Assembly: GCA_009377605.1 (NCBI GenBank)
Contig: WHTT01000051.1
Span: 8,548-49,880 of the forward strand
Source of the DNA: Luteitalea sp.
GTDB taxonomy: Bacteria; Acidobacteriota; Vicinamibacteria; Vicinamibacterales; Vicinamibacteraceae
Reading direction: 5' to 3'
Length of the DNA: 41,333 nucleotides
The notes under the pieces: generated by a model
The model's database searches: none
What the model was told of the DNA's origin: nothing
What the model saw: the letters and a program-made list of their open reading frames with translations, nothing else
In this document: positions 1-7,600 of the stretch, one piece after another
Position numbering within the stretch: the first letter of the stretch is position 1
Layout: every line of letters starts with the position of its first letter
Program-made: the position numbers and the translations under genes

Positions 1-83
1 CGCACGTCGCGCCAAACGGGAAGACCAGCCGATGCGCCAACTCGCCGAAGGCGAGGTGGCGGAGAGGGTGGGATTCGAACCCA
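1..83 (-). repeat. Duplicated tRNA-Ser 3' end plus downstream flank (core A)
   Basis: Positions 1-83 match 11986-12068 with a single visible difference (G at 56 against T at 12041). The block holds the sequence that lies just downstream of the intact tRNA-Ser gene (1-56) followed by the last 27 bases of the tRNA, covering the T arm, acceptor strand and CCA (57-83). It is a direct repeat in the same orientation as the real gene. The remaining part of the tRNA is missing, so it is an attachment-site-like fragment and not a tRNA gene. It marks the left end of island 1. Confidence 0.9.
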
Positions 84-92
84 GTCAGCTCC

Positions 93-121
93 TTTAGAAT
101 CAGTAAGTTACAGATTCTAAA
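93..121. repeat. 29-bp palindrome beside core A
   Basis: TTTAGAATC at 93-101 and GATTCTAAA at 113-121 are perfect inverted repeats around an inner palindrome GTAAGTTAC. The whole 29-bp element is nearly symmetrical about position 107. It lies ten bases inside core A. A partly decayed copy lies at the same place beside core B (from 4503), and the right arm alone lies beside core C (11926-11934). I infer a recombinase or accessory-factor site of the integrated elements; a transcription terminator is an alternative. Confidence 0.7.
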
Positions 122-390
122 GTGCCAGGGTTGCCGTAAATGCCGGCGATGCCGTCGCGCCTTGCACCGGATTGCACCGAGGTAGAGCGTGGTTGCGGGG
201 TCAGGACAGTGTGTGAAGGCATTCGAGCGTCAGGATTGGCGCAGCGATGCAACCGGGTCATCGACGAGCACGTGCAAGATGTGGACGTGGTCGACGTCGA
301 AGACGTCGAAGCGTACTAATCCGCCGAGCATGCTGGCGTCGCTAAGAGAACGGGAACTCGAAGTGCCGTTAGCGAGCAGACGCGCCTTGC
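122..390. other. Non-coding left end of island 1
   Basis: I see no convincing gene here. A segment at about 122-180 with two GCACC motifs (TTGCACCGGATTGCACC) resembles the segment at about 4530-4600 inside core B, so it belongs to the conserved end of the integrated element family. The short open frame at 189-407 has no family signature and low-complexity Ser/Thr content, so it is not called. Confidence 0.5.
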
Positions 391-420
391 GTCTTAGACC
401 GTCTTAGACCGTCTTAGACC
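391..420. repeat. Three tandem copies of a 10-bp unit
   Basis: GTCTTAGACC is repeated three times without spacers immediately downstream of the ADOP permease stop codon (minus strand). Each unit is itself close to palindromic (GTCT/AGAC). It may be slippage-derived or a weak termination signal; no T-run follows. Confidence 0.8.
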
Positions 421-423
421 GCA

Positions 424-3132
424 TCATTCCAGGCGCAGGACCGCTATCGGATCGAGGCGAGCCGCACGGCGTGCCGGAACATAGCTGGCCACCAACGCTA
501 CCACCGTCAGCACGGCGGCCGCGCCGGCAAACGTCAGTGGATCAGTGGCCGTTACGCCAAACAGCAGACCCGCCAACATCTGAGACAGCGCCAGCGACGC
601 CGCCACACCCGCTACCAGGCCGATGGCGGTCAGCGCTAGGCCTTCGCGAAGAATCATGTGGAGGATATCGCGCGATTGCGCGCCGAGCGCAACCCTGACG
701 CCGATGTCGCGATTGCGACGCGCGACTGAATACGACATGACGCCATAGATGCCGATTGTCGCCAGGCCGAGAGCGAGCACGGCAAACGCGCTGAGCACGA
801 GAGCGCGGAAGCGCTGCTGGGCGCTGGCGTCGAACAAAAGATCACTGAGCAGGCCGGCCCCATCGAGCGGCATATCGCGATCGAGCGCCCATATGGCCGC
901 CTTTGCCTCCGGCAGGAGCGCCGCCGGATCGGCTCCGGTGCGCAGGAGCACCACCATGCTCTCGACGGACGCCTGTGCATAAGGAACGTACACCTCCGGC
1001 TGCGGCGGCTGAGCAAGCTCGTGGTGCTGCACGTTACCGACGACGCCAACGATCGTCAGCCATGGGCCTGGGCCGTTCCGCAGCATCAATCGCACACGCC
1101 GGCCAAGCGCGTCGCCGCCGCGCCAGTATCGACGCAGGGCCATCTCATTCACGATGGCCACGGGTTCGGCTCTCTCCGCATCGTCGGCCGATTCGAAATC
1201 GCGGCCGCGCATGAGCAGGATACCCATGAGCTCGAAGTAACCGGGAAACGAGACACGCCGGTCCATGGCGGGCGGCTCTCCTGCGGAGGGCTGCCCCTCT
1301 ATCTCCATTCCGACATAAACATTCGATCCAGCCAACGGGACCCGGTTGACAGCCGACACACGTTGCACGCCCGGAAGCTCGGCGAGGCGGCCGAACGCCT
1401 TGGCGAAGAACACGCGACGCGCAGCGGCCGTCGCGTAGCGTGATTCGGGCACCGCCACCGGAAGACCAAGCACACCCTCAGCCTGAAAACCGGTCGGCAC
1501 ATTGGTCAGCTGCCACAGGCTGCGCGACAACAACCCCGCGCCGATGAGCAGCGTCAATGCGAGAGCAACCTCGACGATGACCAGCACGTTACGCGCACGG
1601 CTCGACCCGCCGACCGTTCGGCGCCCCTCCCTGAGCGTCACCGTCGCCGTGGTCTTCGACGACAGCCACGCTGGCGCGAGCCCAAACAGCATCGTCGTCA
1701 TCACCGACAGCAACACGGCAAAGCTGGCGACGCGCAGGTCGATTCCAATCTCAGCGGTCGGCGGGAGATTGCCAATTCCCAGCGCCGGCACTGATAACAG
1801 CAACCACCAGGCAAGAAGGAGACCGCCAAGCGATCCGCCTGCGGCAAATAACAGGTTCTCCGTCAGCAGCTGTTCCGTGATGCGGCCACGCGATGCGCCC
1901 AACGCGGCGCGTACTTCGAGCTCCTGTTGACGCGCCGACGCGCGAGCCAGCAGGAGGTTTGCGGCATTGACGCACGCAATCAGCAGTAGACACAGCGCCG
2001 CCCCAAACAGCACCAGAACTATGCGGCGCGAGTCGCGTGAGATCAGGTCGCTGGTGGCGATCACCGCGAAGTCAGCGGGCTGCCTGGCGTCTCCGGCCTG
2101 GCGGTGCAGCGTCCCGCCGACGCTCTGGAGCTCCGCCTCCGCCTGCGCGGCTGCGATTCCAGGCTTCAGCCGCGCCATGACGTTCATGAACGGAATCGTG
2201 CGGACCTGCGCGAGCGGATTGTGCACGAACGGCAGCCACACCTGCGCGCGAGTACTGTCGCGGTTTACGATGGATGCCGTGACGGGCAGATGCGCAGGCT
2301 CCGCCAGAATACCTCCGATCGTGAACGATTTGTCGTCGAGGCGAACAATTTGCCCGTTCAACAACACGCCGCGGCCAAAGGTGCGATCCCAGAACCCGCG
2401 TGTGACGAGCGCCACCGGTCTGCCTCCGGCTTTGTGCTCCTCGGGCATGAAGTCGCGGCCTTGTTCCAAACCGATTCCAGTAATGGCGAGCAGCTGATCC
2501 GAGACGAACGCGGCTGGCACCCTGCGAGGCTCCCCGACCCTGGTCAGCGTCACATCCCACGTGGACGAGAAGCCGGCGAGATGCGAGTAGCTGGTCGTCC
2601 GTTCGCGCAAATCCTGCAGATACGGCGGCGCGAACGGCGCCAAGCCGAATCGCGAATCGCGCTGCAGCAGCGACACAATGCGATCGGCTTCTGGATACGG
2701 CAGGGGACGCACGAGCGCCGCATCGACGATGCTGAACAGAGAAATCGTCGCGCCGGTTCCGAGCGCGAGCGTCGCAGTCAGCACGAGCGCGAATCCCGGC
2801 CGCCGCCGGCACGTGCGCCATCCATAGCCAAGATTCTGCCTAATCCTGCTCACCATGGTGTCACCCTCGGATACTCGTACCTGCGAATCAACTCTCGATT
2901 CCCGCCGCTGGAGCACGCGTTCGATCAGGCCGCTTGCGACAAGATCTGACAGTCCCCTTGCACACGTCCACCCGGCCGCGATGCCACCTCGTTCGCCGGC
3001 GGCACGTCGACATCGGAGCCGGAACACCCGGGCCATGTCGTCCGCGTACTGGTCACGAAACGGCTTGGGATAGACGTACAGAAGCCAGCGGAAGATGCGA
3101 TCGGCGAGACACAACCAGCGCTCGTTGTTCAT
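424..3132 (-). CDS. ADOP-family ABC transporter permease (MacB/FtsX type)
   Basis: This 902-residue protein is an inner-membrane permease of the acidobacterial duplicated orphan permease type. The first ~95 residues form a soluble prefix domain containing YPKPFRDQYADDM, typical of permeases paired with PadR. A first transmembrane helix follows at about residues 112-135, then a MacB-like periplasmic core, three helices around residues 370-500, a second periplasmic domain, and a final set of three helices ending in the characteristic PARRAARLDPIAVLRLE tail. The duplicated FtsX layout and the absence of a nearby ATPase gene fit ADOP. Its start overlaps the PadR stop by four bases, so translation is probably coupled. 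Transported substrate is unknown; members of the wider MacB group act in efflux or lipoprotein/peptide export. It lies within island 1, which suggests it may have arrived as cargo. Confidence 0.9.
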   Translation of the reverse strand: MNNERWLCLADRIFRWLLYVYPKPFRDQYADDMARVFRLRCRRAAGERGGIAAGWTCARGLSDLVASGLIERVLQRRESRVDSQVRVSEGDTMVSRIRQNLGYGWRTCRRRPGFALVLTATLALGTGATISLFSIVDAALVRPLPYPEADRIVSLLQRDSRFGLAPFAPPYLQDLRERTTSYSHLAGFSSTWDVTLTRVGEPRRVPAAFVSDQLLAITGIGLEQGRDFMPEEHKAGGRPVALVTRGFWDRTFGRGVLLNGQIVRLDDKSFTIGGILAEPAHLPVTASIVNRDSTRAQVWLPFVHNPLAQVRTIPFMNVMARLKPGIAAAQAEAELQSVGGTLHRQAGDARQPADFAVIATSDLISRDSRRIVLVLFGAALCLLLIACVNAANLLLARASARQQELEVRAALGASRGRITEQLLTENLLFAAGGSLGGLLLAWWLLLSVPALGIGNLPPTAEIGIDLRVASFAVLLSVMTTMLFGLAPAWLSSKTTATVTLREGRRTVGGSSRARNVLVIVEVALALTLLIGAGLLSRSLWQLTNVPTGFQAEGVLGLPVAVPESRYATAAARRVFFAKAFGRLAELPGVQRVSAVNRVPLAGSNVYVGMEIEGQPSAGEPPAMDRRVSFPGYFELMGILLMRGRDFESADDAERAEPVAIVNEMALRRYWRGGDALGRRVRLMLRNGPGPWLTIVGVVGNVQHHELAQPPQPEVYVPYAQASVESMVVLLRTGADPAALLPEAKAAIWALDRDMPLDGAGLLSDLLFDASAQQRFRALVLSAFAVLALGLATIGIYGVMSYSVARRNRDIGVRVALGAQSRDILHMILREGLALTAIGLVAGVAASLALSQMLAGLLFGVTATDPLTFAGAAAVLTVVALVASYVPARRAARLDPIAVLRLE

Positions 3133-3488
3133 GACACGTTGCCAAATCGCTTGAGCAGTCGACGTGCAGCGCCCACCTGGTCCGCGAGGCGCGCGGCTTC
3201 GGCAGCCGCCACGCGCGCGCCGAGGCGAGAGAGGCGAAAGAGCTTCCGCGGTTCTGAATCTTGCGGATCGCTGCGCGTCGTCTTCTCGAGCAGCCCCTCA
3301 TGCACAAGGCGGTCGAGCGCGCGGTACAGAGTGCCGGGATTCGGGCTGAGGCGTCCGCCAGTTCTGCGCTCGATCGCCAACATCACGTCGTACCCGTGTC
3401 GCTCGCCTTCCGCGGCGGCTAGCAGAATCTCGAACGCGATCGGCGTCAACGGCACGTAGTGCTCGGGGTCGCGTCGCTTGTCGGTCAT
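3129..3488 (-). CDS. PadR-family transcriptional regulator
   Basis: The protein is a small winged-helix regulator of the PadR family. The sequence shows the classic pattern LTPIAFEILLAAAEGERHGY, then NPGTLYRALDRLVHEGLLEK as recognition helix and wing, followed by a C-terminal helix for dimerisation. I chose the ATG at 3488 because MTDKRRDPEHYVPLTP is the usual family start; an upstream TTG at 3503 would add five residues but lies inside a putative operator. The gene overlaps the ADOP permease by four bases (ATGA), forming a regulator-transporter operon. Two TTGC-N5-GCAA palindromes directly upstream suggest that it represses its own operon. The inducing ligand cannot be read from sequence. 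Confidence 0.93.
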   Translation of the reverse strand: MTDKRRDPEHYVPLTPIAFEILLAAAEGERHGYDVMLAIERRTGGRLSPNPGTLYRALDRLVHEGLLEKTTRSDPQDSEPRKLFRLSRLGARVAAAEAARLADQVGAARRLLKRFGNVS

Positions 3489-3490
3489 AT

Positions 3491-3529
3491 TTGCTTTAGG
3501 CAAGTATGACGATACCTTGCTTCAGGCAA
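3491..3529 (-). promoter_or_regulatory. Two putative PadR operators and promoter
   Basis: TTGCTTTAGGCAA at 3491-3503 and TTGCTTCAGGCAA at 3517-3529 are near-identical imperfect palindromes 26 bp apart, so they lie on the same face of the helix roughly two and a half turns apart. On the minus strand a possible -35 TTGTTG overlaps the outer site and a possible -10 CATACT lies between the sites, with an 18-bp spacer. The inner site ends three bases before the PadR ATG. This is a good layout for autorepression; promoter boxes are by eye. Confidence 0.6.
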
Positions 3530-3536
3530 CAACGCA

Positions 3537-3574
3537 ATACTGCGTGCTGATCTCAACATACTGCGTGCTGATCT
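3537..3574. repeat. 17-bp direct repeat upstream of padR
   Basis: ATACTGCGTGCTGATCT occurs at 3537-3553 and again at 3558-3574, a 21-bp period (two helical turns). It lies between the PadR operators and the end of the HEPN gene. It could be an upstream activator or additional regulator site, or only a local duplication. Confidence 0.75.
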
Positions 3575-3600
3575 GCGAGCAGATGGCTGGCTGGGGGCCG

Positions 3601-3924
3601 TTAGAGCAAGGCGGCAACGGCTGCCTTCAGCGTAGGCGGGTCTCGCTCCACGACACGCCAAACCAACGCGAGGTCCACACCGAAGTAATCGTGCGTGAGA
3701 CGATCGCGCATTCCGGCGATCTGCTTCCAAGGGATCTCCGGACGACGTTCCCTCGTAGTAGCGGAGAGTTGCTTGACGGCCTCGCCAATGATCTCAAGCT
3801 TGCGAATGACGGCATCCTGGCGCATCCGCTCGGCTATGAACGCGTCGCGGCCCACCGATGTGTACTGCTCGATGTCGTTGATGGCGTCGCGGATGTGACC
3901 GAGGTAGACCCGTTCGTCCTTCAC
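3601..3924 (-). CDS. HepT-like HEPN toxin (DUF86 family)
   Basis: This 107-residue all-helical protein is a HEPN-domain toxin of the HepT/DUF86 family. The diagnostic RX4HXY motif is present as R73-DRLT-H78-D-Y80. In characterised systems this motif forms an RNase site in the dimer, and the partner MntA nucleotidyltransferase silences it by adding AMP groups to the tyrosine. The gene begins inside the end of the MNT gene (four-base overlap), the usual antitoxin-first order. All three motif residues are intact, so an active toxin is expected. Such pairs act as plasmid or island stabilisers and as abortive-infection systems. Its position in island 1 between the PadR operon and core B fits that role. 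Confidence 0.92.
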   Translation of the reverse strand: MKDERVYLGHIRDAINDIEQYTSVGRDAFIAERMRQDAVIRKLEIIGEAVKQLSATTRERRPEIPWKQIAGMRDRLTHDYFGVDLALVWRVVERDPPTLKAAVAALL

Positions 3925-4199
3925 AGCGGTCGCGACTCCGCCAGGATGCGCTCGCGGAGCGCTGGGTGTAGGCTCGCGCCGGTCACCACGTCCACCTTGC
4001 GGTCAAGCAGGGCTTCGAGATCCTGGCCAAGCCCCACGATGTCAAGCAACGAACGGTCGGGGTCCATATCTACCAGCACGTCGACGTCGCTGTGCGCGCG
4101 GTCGTGGCCACGCGCGACGGAACCGAACACGCGGAGGTTGTACGCCCCGTACTGTGACGCTATGCGGAGGATGTCGTTACGCTTCTGCTGCAGGTCCAT
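3921..4199 (-). CDS. MntA-like minimal nucleotidyltransferase antitoxin
   Basis: The protein is a minimal nucleotidyltransferase. FGSVARGHDRAHSDVDVLVD contains the family signature GSX10DXD (metal- and ATP-binding). In known pairs this enzyme AMPylates the HEPN toxin to neutralise it. I placed the start at the ATG at 4199 (MDLQQKRNDIL), which gives the usual family N-terminus of about 20 residues before the GS motif. In-frame alternatives are ATG at 4220 and GTG at 4280; none has a strong ribosome-binding site, so the start is uncertain. It overlaps the HEPN gene by four bases. Confidence 0.9.
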   Translation of the reverse strand: MDLQQKRNDILRIASQYGAYNLRVFGSVARGHDRAHSDVDVLVDMDPDRSLLDIVGLGQDLEALLDRKVDVVTGASLHPALRERILAESRPL

Positions 4200-4280
4200 G
4201 GCGGTGTCGCCGATGTTCATTGTAGACCGCGGCCCGCCATCGATCGCCCCAAAGCACAGCAAGGATGAGATGCGTTTCAC

Positions 4281-4466
4281 GACAACGCGCGAGCGGTCCT
4301 GTGCGGGGCGGGCGCAGAAGAGGAAATCACGCGTTGCACCAGAACCCGTGTGGCCAGGTAAGTCTTTGAAAACAAAGGACCGCAGGGCCGACGAACGGGT
4401 GCGCGAGCACCCACGTGGCCCGCGCAGGTGCCCATCAATACAAATACTTGAAAAATAAGGGCTTAT
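4281..4466. repeat. Right end of island 1 with GCACCCACGTGGCC arm
   Basis: No gene is seen between the MNT gene and core B. GCACCCACGTGGCC at 4407-4420 recurs twice near the right end of island 2 (11796 and 11818, the second identical over 14 bases). The shared motif, centred on the palindrome CACGTG, suggests an arm-type site common to both islands. Confidence 0.55.
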
Positions 4467-4492
4467 TGGCGGAGAGGGTGGGATTCGAACCC
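4467..4492 (-). repeat. tRNA-Ser 3' end fragment (core B)
   Basis: This 26-base segment repeats the last bases of the tRNA-Ser gene (T arm to CCA) in the same orientation as the intact gene at 12042-12137. Nothing else of the tRNA is present. It separates island 1 from island 2 and most likely is an attachment site shared by the two tandem elements. Confidence 0.9.
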
Positions 4493-4642
4493 GGCAGAAC
4501 CTTTTAGAATCTGTAACTTACAGAAACCACGTTGCCGAGAGTGCCGTGAATGCCCATCGCTGCCGCGGCGCCTTGCACCTGGTTGCACCAACCGGCCGGA
4601 CTCCCCGATCTGGCTCTGAAACCTTGCGACAGCGATCAGATT
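4493..4642. repeat. Conserved inner end of island 2
   Basis: TTTAGAATC at 4503-4511 followed by GTAACTTAC reproduces the left half and centre of the palindrome next to core A, but the right arm has changed to GAAACCACG. The following ~70 bases (GTTGCCG...GTGCCGTGAATGCC...TTGCACCTGGTTGCACC) resemble the segment at about 130-180. I read this as the homologous left end of a second element of the same family. It may hold a decayed end of a recombinase gene, but I cannot show that. Confidence 0.6.
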
Positions 4643-4661
4643 GTGACGGAACGGCCGTCAC
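4643..4661 (-). terminator. Hairpin after the NACHT gene
   Basis: GTGACGG (4643-4649) pairs with CCGTCAC (4655-4661) around a five-base loop, 13 bases beyond the stop of the NACHT-protein gene. It is suitably placed to end the island 2 operon. No T-run follows, so intrinsic termination is uncertain. Confidence 0.4.
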
Positions 4662-4673
4662 GGCTTAGCAACG

Positions 4674-7600
4674 TCATGCCGGCTCCATCGGCGGCCAAGG
4701 GGAGCCAGACTGGAAATCGGGATGGCGCGGTTCGCCCGCCGGACGGCCGCGTTCAAGACGCCATTCTTCGATCTGGCCGAGCAGCCCAAAGGCGGACTTG
4801 CGGCGTTTCGCGTCCCTGTTTGCCATCTTGAACAACGACGTGCGGAGCTCATTCGACGCGCGCGCATGCTGCGTGAAGACGCCGGGGCTGTCCCCGTACG
4901 GCCTGCGCTCAACGAAGGCGCCTTCGAGAAGCTCGCGGACACCCCATGGAATCGCTCCCCAGCCTTTGCTGTCGTCGATGAGATTTAGCGCCCCCGCACG
5001 TGCCTCAGCCGTCCCAAGCCAGTTCATCACCTTGCAGAGGAGGTGCCGATTGAGGTCGGGAAGGTCGCGCTCGCACAAGGCGATGAGGCGCCGCGCGATG
5101 GCGGGCTCGCGCCAGGCGAGGTCGCTGATGCGGGCCACGAGCACATCCTCGCGGTGTGGCCGTGGTGGCAGGGTGATGCCACCCGCTCCCGGCTCGATGA
5201 GCCCGAGGAGAACCTCGCGTGCGCGTGGCGTATCAAGCGCCGCGAAGGCGTTGATGAGGTTCTCCTCGCATGCCTCGAAGAGGTTCGGGTCTGAGGCGAG
5301 TTCGAGAAGATAGTCGAGGGCCGCGTCGGATCGGCTCTCGCCAAGCGCAATCACGATCTCGCGCAGGTCGTACCAGTACAGGCGGCGCGCTGTGATGGCC
5401 TCGCGCATCTTCGCAACGCCCTTCGCGGGCTCGTCAACGAAAGCACACAGTGCGACTGCGCGCTGGAACAGGTATTTCTCGGAATCCTGCAGCCCGTACT
5501 TTTCCGAACGCTTCAGGATAGAGTCAACGATACCGAAGGCAGCGGCTGAAGGCACCACCACACCGCTGGCCAGCAAGAGCTCAACGGCATCGGCGCGGGT
5601 GTATTCATCCCATGAGGCCGGAAGCGCCATGACCTCCACGATGACCGCCGCCGAGGCGCCACCGTCGATCGCGGCGAGCGCCTTTGCGAGCTCCTTCAGC
5701 TCCCGCATCGGCCGTTCGTTTTCCGGCAGCATTAGGAGGCGCGCGATTTCGGCGTTCAGAGCCTCAGCGTAGCGCTCACGGCGGGCATTGTCGGGCAGTG
5801 CGGGAGCAAGTCCTTCGCGAGCAGCCCACATCAGCTCGTAGCGAAACTTCCTGTCGAATGCGCGCTCTGGCTTCGGATGGAAATCACGGGCCATCGCCTG
5901 CGCGGCATCGACGGCATACTCCGGCTGCGGCAACAGGCCGACGAGCACCTGCTGCGCACCCGCGGGGTCGAGTTGGAGAACGGCCTCAACATGCCAACCG
6001 GAATAGCTCATGCTCCCGCCATTGCCAAGCGGACCACGATCTCCGTCGGCCCTCGCCTTTCGGCCGCGTCGCACACGTTCGATATCGGCCTTGATGAGGG
6101 TGACAAGGTCGGGCATGTCTTCGGCGTGGCCAAGCTGCGCGAGCGCTGACGCCAGGTTCGCCTTGTCCTGGCCGTCGAAGTCGTCTTGTTTCAAGACGGT
6201 CTCGAGGTTTCCCTTCAGGTACTTCCGCAGACGTGCCTTCAGGCTCAGGTCGCCGAGCTGCAGCGGCGTGTCATTGCGCCGCCCGACCTTGCGGAGGAGG
6301 TGCGCGGCCACGATGATGTCGATGGGCTCACCCGTACCGGTAATGGATGCGAGGATGCCTGCTACCGCGACGTCGTCAGGGAGCGCGCGGAAGGCCGCTT
6401 CGAGTTGCCTCAAGATGGCCCACTCGAGCTCGGGACGGGTCTCTGGCTCCGCTTCCACCTTGCCGCGCAGCTCACGCACCTTCGCATATATGCGAGCTGC
6501 CAGCGTCGGGGTCGCGCCGCCGGCGATGACCCGAATCATCCCTTCGAACCGCGCGTGCTTGAGGTCCTCGGTTTCGAGGCGGCCCACGTACTTGTCCACC
6601 AGGGCCTCGGGTACGGCGGGTGCGAACGTCAGCCAGTGGTCGGCGTGGTAGAGAACGCCTTCGCCGACCTGCACGGCGAGCCATTCGCTTACCCACGCCG
6701 GATCGGCCTTGTGCAGATGTTCGACGGCTGGCTGGATGTAGTGGCTTTCCGCGTTCCGCATATCTTCGGGACGCAGCGCCGCGAGCGCGCCTTTCACGAC
6801 ATCGTCCCAGCCGACCTCTCCAGCCTCAATCAGGTTCAGCGCAGTCCGTAGACGCTTGAGCTCGTCCTTCGTCTCGGCGATGAACTCCTTCAGCGCGGCA
6901 ACTGCGTTGGCGCGAAGTGCGGCTGGCACCTGGTCGATGTGATCAAGCGCGAAGGCCTCGAAGGCCGGCGCGTCCATGCTGCCGAGCACACTCGCCAGTG
7001 CATCGTCCGACCCGGTCCAGGCAAGCGCTTCCGCGCATGCCGTCTTCACGACGGCGCTCTTGTCGGCAGCAGCGAAAGCCGCGGCCTCGGGGTTGAGCCC
7101 ATTGTGCAGCATCTCCGAGACGAAGTCCGCTCGCACGTCGTCAGGCCATGCACTCACGACTTTGCGCCATTCTGGACCGAGGCTGCTGACACTGAAGTCC
7201 GGCCAGAGGCGATACGTGCCGAGCCTCGTTTCCCGGTCTGCCGACGACAGGAGGGGAGCGACGATGTCCTGAAAGTCGTCCGAGCCGGTTGCCAGCATAG
7301 CCGCGACCGCGAGGTCGCGGAACCTCGCATCAGGGCCGGCATGAAGTGCGCGCAGTCGGCCGCCAAATGCTTGCCGAGCATCAACCCCCACAGCCGCTCC
7401 GCACAGATGCGCGAGTTCACCGGCGAAGACGATGTCGACGGCAAGCGCCATCTCGAGAAGCTCCCGCCCGGCGCGGACCTGGCGCTTGTCAGCTTCCGCA
7501 TGGCCGGTCGCGATGCCGAGTGTTTCGGCGACCATGCGCAGCGACTCCGCCCAGGCGGGTTCGTTGACGTAATGGGAAGTGTAGCGGCGCAGCCCGTCGG

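Noticed and set aside
57-83. tRNA-Ser gene at the left edge
   Set aside because: Only the 3' quarter is present; no acceptor 5' strand, D arm or anticodon arm follows. The same holds for 4467 and 11945.
189-407. Small open frame at the left end of island 1
   Set aside because: Low-complexity, no ribosome-binding site worth noting, and it overlaps the element-end and tandem-repeat sequences.
391-420. Possible CRISPR array
   Set aside because: The 10-bp units are contiguous with no spacers; no other repeat-spacer pattern or cas gene occurs in the window.
4493-4673. Remnant of a tyrosine recombinase gene at the end of island 2
   Set aside because: Position is right for an integrase end, but I could not find recombinase motifs (R...HxxR...Y) in any frame; the segment is too short to decide.
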